Source: JAWKIW01 sp046331175 | GTDB taxonomy: Bacteria; Actinomycetota; Acidimicrobiia; Acidimicrobiales; Acidimicrobilacustridaceae | Assembly: GCA_046331175.1 (NCBI GenBank) | Contig: JAXLRI010000010.1 | Coordinates: 102,114 to 166,113 of the forward strand | Direction: 5' to 3' | Length of the DNA: 64,000 nt | Shown: positions 7,763 to 15,597 of the stretch, one piece after another | Layout: every line of letters begins with the position of its first letter | Numbering within the stretch: the stretch's first letter is position 1 | The notes under the pieces: generated by a model | What the model was told of the DNA's origin: nothing | Database searches by the model: none | Seen by the model: only the letters and a program-made list of their open reading frames with translations | Made by a program: the position numbers and the translations under genes

Positions 7763-9772
7763 TCAGCCGAGGGAGGCGGTCGTCGACGACAGGTACAAGA
7801 AGCGGTCGGTGCCGGTGACCAGCGCGGCCAGCCGACCGTCGGCCTGCAGCGCGGTGGCGACCGGCAGGGTCGACGCGCCGCCGAGCCCCACCGGGGTGCC
7901 GAACGCGCCGTTGGCTGCGACCTGGCGGAGCTGGTTCGGGGCCCCACCGGCCAGCGTCGGCACGATGACGTTCAGCCGTCCGGAGCGATCGGTGATCGCG
8001 GTGGGCGTGGCCTGCCACGCGCCGCCGAGGGAGGTCCACGTGCCCACCGACGCGCCGGGCGTGGTCTGGGCGGTGCGCCACAGCGCGCCGCCGGCACCCA
8101 GGGCGAACACCTCGAGCCGTCCGTCGGCGTTGCGGGCCACGGAGACGCCGGGGCTGGTCCACGGACCGCCGAAGTAGCTCCAGCCGGTCCACCCGGCGTT
8201 GGGCGCGGTCTGCCACGTGCTGTAGAGGGCCTTGTCGGTGCCGAGCACGAACATCTGGGCCCGGCCGTCGGCGTTGGTGGCGATCACGGGCGTGGTCGTC
8301 TCGGGGACCATCCCACCCATCGACTGCCACGGCACCCAGAGGCCACCGGCCCCCCACTGCCACGAGGAGCGCACCGAGCCGTCGGGAGCGCGGGCGAAGA
8401 CCTGGAGCCGGCCGTCGGCGTTGATGCCGACGCCGGGCTGGCCCCCCATCGAGCCGTACAGCGGGAAGACGTTGCTCCACGCCGAGCCGACCGTCGTCTG
8501 CCAGGCGTGCCAGAGCCCGCCGTCGACCCCGTTGGCGAACACCTCGAGCCGGCCGTCGGCGTTGCGGGCGACGGCGGGCGTGGCGGCGTTCGAGAACCCC
8601 GACCCCAGGGCCGTCCACGGCCCCCACGTGCCGTTCGGCGTCGCCTGCGCGGCGCGGTACAGCAGGCCGTTCCAGCTCACGGCGAACGCCTCGAGCCGGC
8701 CGTCGAGGTTGGCGGCCACGACCGCCTGCCCGAAGGTGGCGAAGCCGAGGCCGGTCCACGGCGTCCACGGCGACGACGTGACGCCACAGGCCCCGCGGGT
8801 CGTGGTGCGGTCGCAGAGCGTGTCGCTGAGCTCCCAGGCGAGGCTGGTCCGGGCGTCGGAGGTGATGGGCTTGGACGCGCGGATGGTGTTGCCGTAGCCG
8901 GTGTCGGCCCGCAGCCAGTAGCGGTACTCCTTGCCGTTGGCCTCGAACACGTAGAACGGCGCCGTCAGGGGCGCCGGGCCGTAGCCGGGCACCGTCCAGC
9001 TGCTGAGCCCCTGGGCCTTGGCCGGGTCGACGTAGCCGCACAGCACCGTGCCGATGCCCGACACCTCGCAGCTGCGCCACGACATGCCGCCCTCCCGAGC
9101 GATGGCGCTGTCGGAGCCGATCACCAGGGCACCGTTCTGGTACAGGGCGTTGAAGACGTTCTCGCAGCGGCTGGTGGTGGTGCAGTAGTACCAGGCCCCC
9201 CACGCGTAGGCCCGCTTGCCGGCCTTGGTGCTCGACGTGGATGCGCAGTAGCGGCTCGCCATCAGACCGGCGGCGGTGCTGGCCGCGGAGTACGTCGAGA
9301 TGGCGGTGGCCGCGCTCAGGTTCCACCCGCCCGCCGAGTCGAACTGCCACATGCCGACGCCCGGGTGGAAGAACGCCTTGTCGGCCGAGCCGGGCGAGCT
9401 GAAGGCGTAGAGGCGGCTCTGGGTGTCGTAGCGGCTCAGCGTCATCGGCGACGGCGCCACCGACCCCGACGCACCGGTCTCGGTGTAGGTCGGCACGATG
9501 ATCATCGCCGCCAGCTCGTCGCGCGTGAGGTCCTTGCACTTCTTCTGGTCGGCCCAGTACAGGACGTCGGCCAGCGGACCGGACCCCTGGGTGTAGGCCG
9601 GCGTCTGGGCGGCGGCCACCGGGGAGCCGGCGTCGCCGCCGGCCACCGGCACGATGCCCACCAGCAGGACCACGACCGCGGCCACCACCAGGGTCGGCAC
9701 GACGGCGCGGCGTCGGCGTGACGGGGGACGGGAGACCGGGCGGCGTCCCAGGCGGGCGTCCGGTCCGCTCAT
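7763..9772 (-). CDS. Secreted protein: lysozyme-like region plus seven-bladed PLL-type beta-propeller
   Basis: A 669-residue exported protein. Residues 20-45 form a signal anchor after a basic tail. Residues about 60-330 contain Cys pairs and segments such as IIVPTYTETGAS (with Glu98) and FHPGVGMWQFDS, which resemble lysozyme/transglycosylase folds; that is inference. Residues 335-669 hold seven repeats of about 48 residues built on W-x-W, LGG and NADGRLEVFA, followed by DG-L-WQT. This is the pattern of PLL-like sugar-binding propellers, and seven units would close one ring. The last two blades are more divergent. The ATG overlaps the stop of the upstream lipoprotein gene (ATGA), so the two are translationally coupled. 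A role in binding or remodelling the cell-wall glycan is plausible given the surrounding polysaccharide genes. Confidence 0.75.
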   Translation of the reverse strand: MSGPDARLGRRPVSRPPSRRRRAVVPTLVVAAVVVLLVGIVPVAGGDAGSPVAAAQTPAYTQGSGPLADVLYWADQKKCKDLTRDELAAMIIVPTYTETGASGSVAPSPMTLSRYDTQSRLYAFSSPGSADKAFFHPGVGMWQFDSAGGWNLSAATAISTYSAASTAAGLMASRYCASTSSTKAGKRAYAWGAWYYCTTTSRCENVFNALYQNGALVIGSDSAIAREGGMSWRSCEVSGIGTVLCGYVDPAKAQGLSSWTVPGYGPAPLTAPFYVFEANGKEYRYWLRADTGYGNTIRASKPITSDARTSLAWELSDTLCDRTTTRGACGVTSSPWTPWTGLGFATFGQAVVAANLDGRLEAFAVSWNGLLYRAAQATPNGTWGPWTALGSGFSNAATPAVARNADGRLEVFANGVDGGLWHAWQTTVGSAWSNVFPLYGSMGGQPGVGINADGRLQVFARAPDGSVRSSWQWGAGGLWVPWQSMGGMVPETTTPVIATNADGRAQMFVLGTDKALYSTWQTAPNAGWTGWSYFGGPWTSPGVSVARNADGRLEVFALGAGGALWRTAQTTPGASVGTWTSLGGAWQATPTAITDRSGRLNVIVPTLAGGAPNQLRQVAANGAFGTPVGLGGASTLPVATALQADGRLAALVTGTDRFLYLSSTTASLG

Positions 9773-10884
9773 CGTCCCGCCGCCCACAGCATCGGCGTCA
9801 GGGAGGCCACCTGGGCCGAGGTGGCGGGGTCGGTGACCTCGACGAGGAAGTCGGCCGCCTCGCCGGGGCCGACCGCGGCGACGGGTGCGCCGTCGGGCCC
9901 CGACACCGGGCTGGAGGCGACCGCGACCACCCGGCCGCCGGCGTCCAGCCAGGCCAGGGTGACGGTCGGTCGACCGGCCGGGCTCGAGCCGACGCCGGCC
10001 ACGGAGCCGAACACGAGGTGGGGCAGCGGGCCGGTCGCCGGATCCTGGTGGAGGTACATGTCGACCCGGCGGCCCGCGTCGGTGGGTCGGGTCCAGTAGG
10101 TGGCCAGCTGGAGGTCGCGGGTGCCGGTGGGAGCGCCCGCCACGGCGTCGATGCCCCACTGGACGCGCGCCACCGACGAGGCCGGGGTGGTGGCGGCGAG
10201 CGTGAACGGCACCGGCTCGCCAGGCCGGACCGGGGCCACCGGGCTGTCGGCGCTCACCCGCTCGAGCACCCCGCCGTCGGCCCCGACGAGGGTCGCCGTG
10301 ACCCGGACGCCGGCCACCGTGTCGGCCCGCTCCGAGCGGGCCAGGCCGCTCGCCCGCCAGGGCCCGGCGGTGGTGACGGTGATGGTCGGCTCGAGCAGGG
10401 CCAGCGACCCGCGCCGCAGGTCGGTCGTGTACTGGGGGCCGACGAAGCCGGCGAGGGTGCGCCAGTCGTCGACGCTGTCACCCGAGGCGGTGGCGTCGGC
10501 CTGGGCGGCGGTGGAGGAGCAGAGGGCCTGGTCGGGGCCGACCTTCGTGCACCCCCGGGCGTCGTAGCGATCGGCCTCTCGGCGCTGCGCCGGCGGCAGC
10601 GTCGGCAGCGGTCCGGACGCGCTGGCCGGACCACCCGCAGGAGCCGCCGGCGCGGTGGTGGAGGTGGCGGTCGGTCCGGCGATGGCGGCCGGTCCGCCAG
10701 GTGCGCCCGGTCCGGCCGTCCCGGCCGGAGCAGGACCGATCGCACCGCCGGCGGGACCGCCGGCGGCCACGCCCTGACCGGCCGGGCTCGAGCCGCAGGC
10801 AGCCAGAGCCAGCAGCGAGAGGGCCGTGGCGGCGAGGGCTGCGGGACGACGGGTCCGTCGCGTGGCTCGGATGGGTGGACTCAC
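9769..10884 (-). CDS. Lipoprotein, unknown, coupled to the propeller gene
   Basis: A 371-residue predicted lipoprotein. From the chosen GTG the protein begins with a basic stretch (RATRRTRRP), a hydrophobic core and a lipobox LLALAACG, giving a diacylated Cys near residue 30. A Gly/Ala/Pro-rich linker of about 60 residues follows, then two beta-rich regions with no named family visible (ITVTTAGPW...VRVTATLVG and PTVTLAWLDAGGRVVAVASSPVSGP), resembling repeated Ig-like units. I prefer the GTG at 10884 because AGGGGG precedes it; an ATG at 10983 would put 33 odd residues before the signal peptide. Its TGA overlaps the ATG of the next gene, so the two products are likely made in fixed ratio and may work together outside the membrane. 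Confidence 0.7.
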   Translation of the reverse strand: MSPPIRATRRTRRPAALAATALSLLALAACGSSPAGQGVAAGGPAGGAIGPAPAGTAGPGAPGGPAAIAGPTATSTTAPAAPAGGPASASGPLPTLPPAQRREADRYDARGCTKVGPDQALCSSTAAQADATASGDSVDDWRTLAGFVGPQYTTDLRRGSLALLEPTITVTTAGPWRASGLARSERADTVAGVRVTATLVGADGGVLERVSADSPVAPVRPGEPVPFTLAATTPASSVARVQWGIDAVAGAPTGTRDLQLATYWTRPTDAGRRVDMYLHQDPATGPLPHLVFGSVAGVGSSPAGRPTVTLAWLDAGGRVVAVASSPVSGPDGAPVAAVGPGEAADFLVEVTDPATSAQVASLTPMLWAAGR

Positions 10885-11080
10885 GGGAAACCCCCTGGGC
10901 GCGACCGACGCGGCCGCGTCTCGACTGCTCGCTGGCCCCTCGTCAGCGCACGCCGCACCCGTCCAGGTCGCGTCGTGGCCCATCCGCAGGTCCGAGAGGT
11001 TAACGGCTGGTCGATGAGAAGAGGCGGAGCCCGAACGGGGGTTCGCCGGCCCGCCGACCGTCGATGCGACCGGGCGGTGG

Positions 11081-12352
11081 CTACTGGATCGGCAGCTCGG
11101 CGGCCGCCTCGGCCAGCCCCACCTCGTGGGCCCGGGCGTGGTGCCGGTGGCGCTCGGCCAGCATGAGCGCCATCCAGCCGAAGGCGAAGGCGCTGGCGGC
11201 CAGCAGCCCGAGCTCGACCCGCAGGAAGAGGTCGGGCCCGGCCACGGCCGTCACGACCACGAACACCCCGAGCGCCAGGACCCAGCCGGCGGCCATGCGG
11301 CTGTGGCCGTTGAGGGCGATCAGCGCCTGGTCGATGCAGATCGTCGCCATGATCAGGATGAAGGCGGCGGCCAGGAGGCCGATGTCGCGCGAGCTGAGCG
11401 TCGTGGACGAGCCGAACACCACCGAGATGAAGGCGGGTCCCACGGCGGCGGCCGCGATCGTCGTGATCACCCCGACGCCGAGGATGGCGAACACCAGGTT
11501 GCGCAGGGACCGCAGGAACTCGTCGAAGGCCCCGGTGCCGGCCAGGTGGGACAGCTTCGGCAGCAGCGAAGCCAACACCGCCTGGAACAAGAAGAGCGGG
11601 ATGCGGGCCGTCTGCAGGCCGTTCAGGAAGACGCCGGCGGCCGCCTCCTGGTCGGGGGTCGACAGGATGCCGACGGCGATGGTCCCGCCCTGGATCAGCA
11701 GCGACAGGGCGATCGTGCCGGCCAGGAGCCACCCGAGGGCCTTGGTGAGCTCGCCCCAGGCGGCCGGCGGCCCGTCGGCGAGGATCTCGTCGTGGCGCTG
11801 GCCGGCGAGGGCGGCAGCGACCCCGAGGAACGGCGCCAGCGCCAGCACCATGCCGAAGGCGCCGGCGGTGGTCAGCCCCAGCCAGGCCAGACCGGCGGCG
11901 AACACCACGCGGGCGATCCCGTCGACGCTGAAGAAGGCCGAGTAGCGCACGAACCGGCCGTGCGACGACAGCGTCCCCCGGGCCAGGTGCCCGACGCAGA
12001 AGCCGAGGAGGCCGACCACGAACGCCACGGTGAGCGTGCCGTCGCCGGACAGCCAGCGATCGAGGAACAGGGCGTGGGTCACGAGCGCCAGGAGGCACAC
12101 GGTGGCCGCGAACCCGAGGCCGATCGTGATCGCCCGGCGGATCACCGGGCCGGGCCCGTCACCGTTGGCCAGCCGGTGGGAGACGGCCCGGGCCACCTCC
12201 TGCTCGAGCGGCTGCATGATCCCGTTGCCGACGGCGAACATCAGGCCCCACAGGACGCTGAGCTGGCTGTAGGCGCCGGGCGACAGCGACCTCGACGCCA
12301 CCCCGAAGAACACGTACGTCGCGACCCCGGAGATGGCGAGGCCGACCGCCAC
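11081..12352 (-). CDS. Polysaccharide flippase-like membrane protein (MOP superfamily)
   Basis: At least 423 residues with about twelve hydrophobic segments, the MOP/Wzx layout for moving lipid-linked oligosaccharides across the membrane. Recognisable pieces are GVATYVFFGVASRSLSPGAYSQLSVLW near the N-terminus, RIPLFLFQAVLASLLPKLS in the middle, and a charged cytoplasmic loop before GELTKALGW. The GTG start is uncertain. The frame is open for about 20 further codons (LDRLRAKNPLPEGALSV) that look like the family's usual N-terminus but contain only CTG or ATC as possible starts, and a TAGGCT hexamer lies at 12446-12451. The true protein may therefore be about 20 residues longer. Its position beside the rhamnose and export genes fits surface glycan assembly. 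Confidence 0.8.
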   Translation of the reverse strand: MAVGLAISGVATYVFFGVASRSLSPGAYSQLSVLWGLMFAVGNGIMQPLEQEVARAVSHRLANGDGPGPVIRRAITIGLGFAATVCLLALVTHALFLDRWLSGDGTLTVAFVVGLLGFCVGHLARGTLSSHGRFVRYSAFFSVDGIARVVFAAGLAWLGLTTAGAFGMVLALAPFLGVAAALAGQRHDEILADGPPAAWGELTKALGWLLAGTIALSLLIQGGTIAVGILSTPDQEAAAGVFLNGLQTARIPLFLFQAVLASLLPKLSHLAGTGAFDEFLRSLRNLVFAILGVGVITTIAAAAVGPAFISVVFGSSTTLSSRDIGLLAAAFILIMATICIDQALIALNGHSRMAAGWVLALGVFVVVTAVAGPDLFLRVELGLLAASAFAFGWMALMLAERHRHHARAHEVGLAEAAAELPIQ

Positions 12353-12445
12353 CGAGAGCGCGCCCTCGGGCAGCGGGTTCTTGGCGCGCAGGCGGTCGAG
12401 TGGCGACGAGATGGCGGGGCTCCGGCGACGGCGTTCGGGGCGCCG

Positions 12446-12451
12446 AGCCTA
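12446..12451 (-). promoter_or_regulatory. -10 element TAGGCT upstream of the flippase gene
   Basis: TAGGCT on the minus strand, 93 nt before the annotated GTG at 12352. In this window such hexamers usually sit 7-10 nt before a start codon, which is one reason to suspect that the flippase begins further upstream. Confidence 0.35.
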
Positions 12452-12525
12452 GGTCGCGCCGGTGCCCCGACCTTGCATCCGGTCGCCGGCGCCGGGCCGA
12501 GCGGCCCGGCGATCCCCGACCGCCC

Positions 12526-13707
12526 TCACGCCCCGGCCGGCGCCTGCAGCGGGTGTGGTGAGCAGAGCTCGTCGTACTCGGCGATGACCAGCTGGGCGGG
12601 GTCGACCGAGCAGGCCGGGCAGGCCGGATCGCGGTTGATCTTGTACGTGCGGAACGACTGCTCGAGCGCGTCGTAGGCGAGCAGCCGACCCGACAGGGAG
12701 TCGCCGAGGTCGAGGATCTGCTTGATGGCCTCGAGCGCCTGGATGGACCCGATGATGCCGGGCAGCACGCCGAGCACCCCGGCCTCCGAGCACGACGGCG
12801 CCAGCTCGGGCGGCGGGGGCTCGGGGAGGAAGCAGCGGTAGCAGGGCCCGTCGTGCGGCTTGAACACCGTCACCTGGCCCTCGAAGCGGAAGATCGAGCC
12901 GTGCACCACGGTGGTGCCGGTCTTCAGCGAGGCGTCGTTGAGCAGGTAGCGGCTCGGGAAGTTGTCGGCGCCGTCGACCACGAGGTCGTACTCGGAGAGC
13001 AGCTCGACGACGTTGTCGGCGCCGAGGCGGGTGTCGTAGGCGACGACGTTCACGTCGGGGTTGAGCAGGGTGAGCGTCTTCTTGGCCGAGTCGACCTTGC
13101 GCTCGCCGATGCGGTCGACGTTGTGCAGGATCTGGCGCTGCAGGTTGGAGTCGTCCACGACGTCCATGTCGATGATGCCGATGGTGCCCACCCCGGCGGC
13201 CGCCAGGTACAGCGCCGCCGGCGAGCCCAGGCCACCGGCGCCCAGCAGGAGCACCTTGGCGTCGAGCAGCTTCAGCTGGCCCTCCTCACCGACCTCGGGG
13301 AGCAGGAGGTGGCGCTGGTAGCGGTTGCGCTGCTCGGGGGTGAGGGTGCGCGGTGCGCGCCACTCGCGCCCCTCGTCCTTCCACCGGTTGAAGCCGCCGA
13401 TGACCGACACCACGTCGGTGTAGCCCAGCTCGCCGAGGGTCTTGGCGGCGAAGGCGGAGCGGACCCCGCCGGCGCAGAAGACGATGAGCGGGGTGTCGTG
13501 GTCGGGCACCCGGCCCTCGATGTTGGACTCGAGGTGGCCGCGGGCGATGTGCAGCGAGCCGGGGATCGCGCCCTGCTCGTACTCGTCGGGCTCGCGGACG
13601 TCGAGCACGACCGCGCCGGACGCGGCGCGCGCCTCGTCGGCCTCGGCGGTGGTGATCTCGCGGATCTCGGCCTTGGTGCTGGCCAGCAGGTCGCGGAAGG
13701 TGGCCAT
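12526..13707 (-). CDS. Rhodanese-ThiF/MoeB fusion (sulfur-carrier adenylyltransferase/sulfurtransferase)
   Basis: A 393-residue cytoplasmic enzyme of sulfur transfer. Residues 12-118 are a rhodanese domain with the active loop CAGGVRS (Cys78). Residues 127-393 are an E1-like adenylyltransferase with GAGGLGS at 156-162, D180 at the end of the beta strand, R191-type RQILH, the CSEAGVLG segment (Cys306) and two zinc Cys pairs, CYRC (289-292) and CPAC (363-366). Together these can adenylate the C-terminal Gly of a ubiquitin-like carrier (MoaD, ThiS or CysO type) and pass sulfur to it. In the MoeZ family the rhodanese domain is usually at the C-terminus; here the order is reversed. No carrier protein is encoded next to it, so the pathway (molybdopterin, thiamine or cysteine) is open. 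Confidence 0.85.
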   Translation of the reverse strand: MATFRDLLASTKAEIREITTAEADEARAASGAVVLDVREPDEYEQGAIPGSLHIARGHLESNIEGRVPDHDTPLIVFCAGGVRSAFAAKTLGELGYTDVVSVIGGFNRWKDEGREWRAPRTLTPEQRNRYQRHLLLPEVGEEGQLKLLDAKVLLLGAGGLGSPAALYLAAAGVGTIGIIDMDVVDDSNLQRQILHNVDRIGERKVDSAKKTLTLLNPDVNVVAYDTRLGADNVVELLSEYDLVVDGADNFPSRYLLNDASLKTGTTVVHGSIFRFEGQVTVFKPHDGPCYRCFLPEPPPPELAPSCSEAGVLGVLPGIIGSIQALEAIKQILDLGDSLSGRLLAYDALEQSFRTYKINRDPACPACSVDPAQLVIAEYDELCSPHPLQAPAGA

Positions 13708-13844
13708 GGCGGCACGTCCTGGGGTCGGCGGCGCCTCGGGCGGGCGCCGGCGGGTGGTGTTCCGAGGAGAAAACCCTACTCAGAGGGTCGCCTATTCCCC
13801 AAGGCCGTCGCCGCGGTCGCCGGTGGCCGGGTCGCGCCCGTGCG

Positions 13845-14642
13845 TCACCCCTCGCCGACGAGCGTCGGCAGCGCGTGGCTGATCGACCCCCGCAGCACGA
13901 CGTCGGCCCGACGATCGAACGGCGTCGGCTCGCCGTTGAGGATCACCAGCCGGGCGCCGGCATCGACAGCCGCGGCCGCCGTCTCGTTGATCGGGTACAC
14001 CGCCAGCGACGAGCCGACCACCAGGAAGAGGTCGCACGCCTCGGCGGCCCGGAAGGCGCGGGTCAGGTCGTCGGGGTCGAGGTTCTCACCGAAGAACACG
14101 ACCGCCGGCTTCAGGATCCCGCCGCACAGCCGGCACGGTGGGTCGTCCTCGCCGGCGTCGACCCGGGCCGCGGCCTCGGCCATCGCCGTCCGGTCGCCGC
14201 ACGAGAGGCACACGACCTCGCGCACGTTCCCGTGCACCTCGACCAGGTGGTCGACGTCGGTGCCGGCGGCCCGGTGGAGCCCGTCGACGTTCTGGGTCAC
14301 GAGGAGGTCGAGGCGTCCGGTCCGCTCGAGGTCGACGAGCGCGTGGTGGCCGGCGTTGGGCCGGCGGGACCACATGGCGGTGTCGAGCCGACGCTGCCAG
14401 GCCCGCCGGCGCACGGCGGGGTCGCGGCGGTACACGCCGATCGTCGCCAGCTTCTCGGCCTCGGGATCGCGGGTCCAGATGCCGTCGGGTCCCCGGAAGT
14501 CGGGGATCCCGCTGTCGGTCGAGATGCCGGCACCGGTGAGCACCACGATCCGCCGGGCTGCGGCGACGAGCCGGCGCGCCTCGGCCAGGCGGTCGGGGTC
14601 CACGGCGCCGAAGCGAGGCTCGGCCGGCAGGTCGTCGGGCAC
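13845..14642 (-). CDS. cobB: NAD-dependent protein deacylase, SIR2 family
   Basis: A 265-residue sirtuin that uses NAD to remove acyl groups from lysines. All core motifs are present: GAGISTDSGIPDFRG, TQNVDGLH, HGN with the catalytic His, a zinc site of two Cys pairs (CLSCG and CRLCG), and GSSLAV near the C-terminal NAD site. The start is the GTG of VPDDLPAEP; longer in-frame readings upstream look like noncoding DNA, and the ribosome site is weak (GGCAGG). The gene is divergent from the plus-strand gene at 14805, with a 162-bp intergenic region that is locally AT-rich. Confidence 0.88.
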   Translation of the reverse strand: MPDDLPAEPRFGAVDPDRLAEARRLVAAARRIVVLTGAGISTDSGIPDFRGPDGIWTRDPEAEKLATIGVYRRDPAVRRRAWQRRLDTAMWSRRPNAGHHALVDLERTGRLDLLVTQNVDGLHRAAGTDVDHLVEVHGNVREVVCLSCGDRTAMAEAAARVDAGEDDPPCRLCGGILKPAVVFFGENLDPDDLTRAFRAAEACDLFLVVGSSLAVYPINETAAAAVDAGARLVILNGEPTPFDRRADVVLRGSISHALPTLVGEG

Positions 14643-14736
14643 GGGCCCAGCCTGCCAGCAGCGGCCGGGGCTGCCCACCCGGCGGCATCGGCGCGGCGGG
14701 CGCCGGAGGGGAGGGACGGCCAGCCGAACATCGAGG

Positions 14737-14765
14737 TTGACGGAGAAAGAATGAAAAGATAGGAA
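14737..14765 (+). promoter_or_regulatory. Candidate promoter TTGACG-17 bp-TAGGAA
   Basis: TTGACG at 14737-14742 and TAGGAA at 14760-14765 are separated by 17 bp of unusually A-rich sequence, 39 nt upstream of the GTG at 14805. This is the most AT-rich patch in the surrounding kilobases and the best sigma70-like promoter in this part of the window. Confidence 0.5.
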
Positions 14766-14804
14766 AAGCATTGAACCGCCCGCCCACCACCGAGGAGCCC
14801 ACCC

Positions 14805-15557
14805 GTGTCCGACCGCCGCCTGCCCCCCACCCTGCACGTCGAACCCTGGGTCGACCCCGTCGTCGACGCCCTCGGCCACGACCCGCGCTCGGGGTACGTC
14901 GAACGGTTCTGGCTGGGCGTGCTCGGACCGTCGGCGGTGTGGCTCCTGCGCCACCTCGCCGACCGCCTCGACGCCGAGCCCGACGGGCTCGACCTCGACG
15001 TGGTCGCCACCGGTCGGGCCATCGGGCTGGGCAGCCGCTCGATGACCTCGCTGAGCCACACGGTCGCCCGCCTCGCCAACTTCGGCCAGGCCCGCTTCGA
15101 GGGAGGCGACACGCTGGCGGTGCGGCGGCGGCTCCCGCCGCTGAGCCGGCGCCAGGTCGAGCACCTCCCCGAGCCGCTGCGCACCGAGCACGCCGAGTGG
15201 CTCGGCCGGAGCCTCGCCCACCCCGACGCCGAGCAGATGCGCCAGCGGGCCCACGCCCTGGCCCTGTCGCTGGTCGAGCTCGGCGAGGACTACGACGCCA
15301 CCGAACGCCAGCTGCACCGCTGGCGGTTCCACCCCGCCATCGCCCACCAGGCCGTCAAGTGGGCGTGGGCGCAGCACCACCCCGACGGCCAGGCGGCCTC
15401 GACCACCGCGACGGCGCCCGAGGCCGACCGCCGTCCGGCGCCGACCACCCTCGTCGCCCATGCCGGCCCCGCTCCCCTCCGAGCCCGGCCGCGGCCCGCC
15501 GAGGCCCCGGCGGGGGCGCCCGACGACGGGGGGCCGGAGGTCCCGGCGGCGTCGTGA
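14805..15557 (+). CDS. Unknown protein, possible winged-helix fold
   Basis: A 250-residue protein with strong coding character but no family I recognise. Residues 15-110 include YVERFWLGVLGPSAVWLLRHLADRL, then a helix-turn-like stretch (VVATGRAIGLGSRSMTSLSHTVARLANFGQARFEGGDTLAVRRRLPPL in pieces) that reads like a winged-helix core: helices, a short turn and a basic wing. Residues 190-250 are low-complexity Ala/Pro/Thr. The GTG start has GAGGAG upstream and a good promoter before that. It is convergent with pepA; the 40-bp gap has no clear terminator. A DNA-binding role is possible but only suggested by the fold-like pattern. Confidence 0.6.
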   Translation: MSDRRLPPTLHVEPWVDPVVDALGHDPRSGYVERFWLGVLGPSAVWLLRHLADRLDAEPDGLDLDVVATGRAIGLGSRSMTSLSHTVARLANFGQARFEGGDTLAVRRRLPPLSRRQVEHLPEPLRTEHAEWLGRSLAHPDAEQMRQRAHALALSLVELGEDYDATERQLHRWRFHPAIAHQAVKWAWAQHHPDGQAASTTATAPEADRRPAPTTLVAHAGPAPLRARPRPAEAPAGAPDDGGPEVPAAS

Positions 15558-15597
15558 TCACGGGCGCCCGTGCGGGCGGGATCCGACGGAGTCCCGA

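Noticed and set aside
6515..9721. A 1068-codon plus-strand frame opposite rmlA and the propeller gene
   Set aside because: Low-complexity Gly/Arg/Ala antisense reading of two well-supported minus-strand genes.
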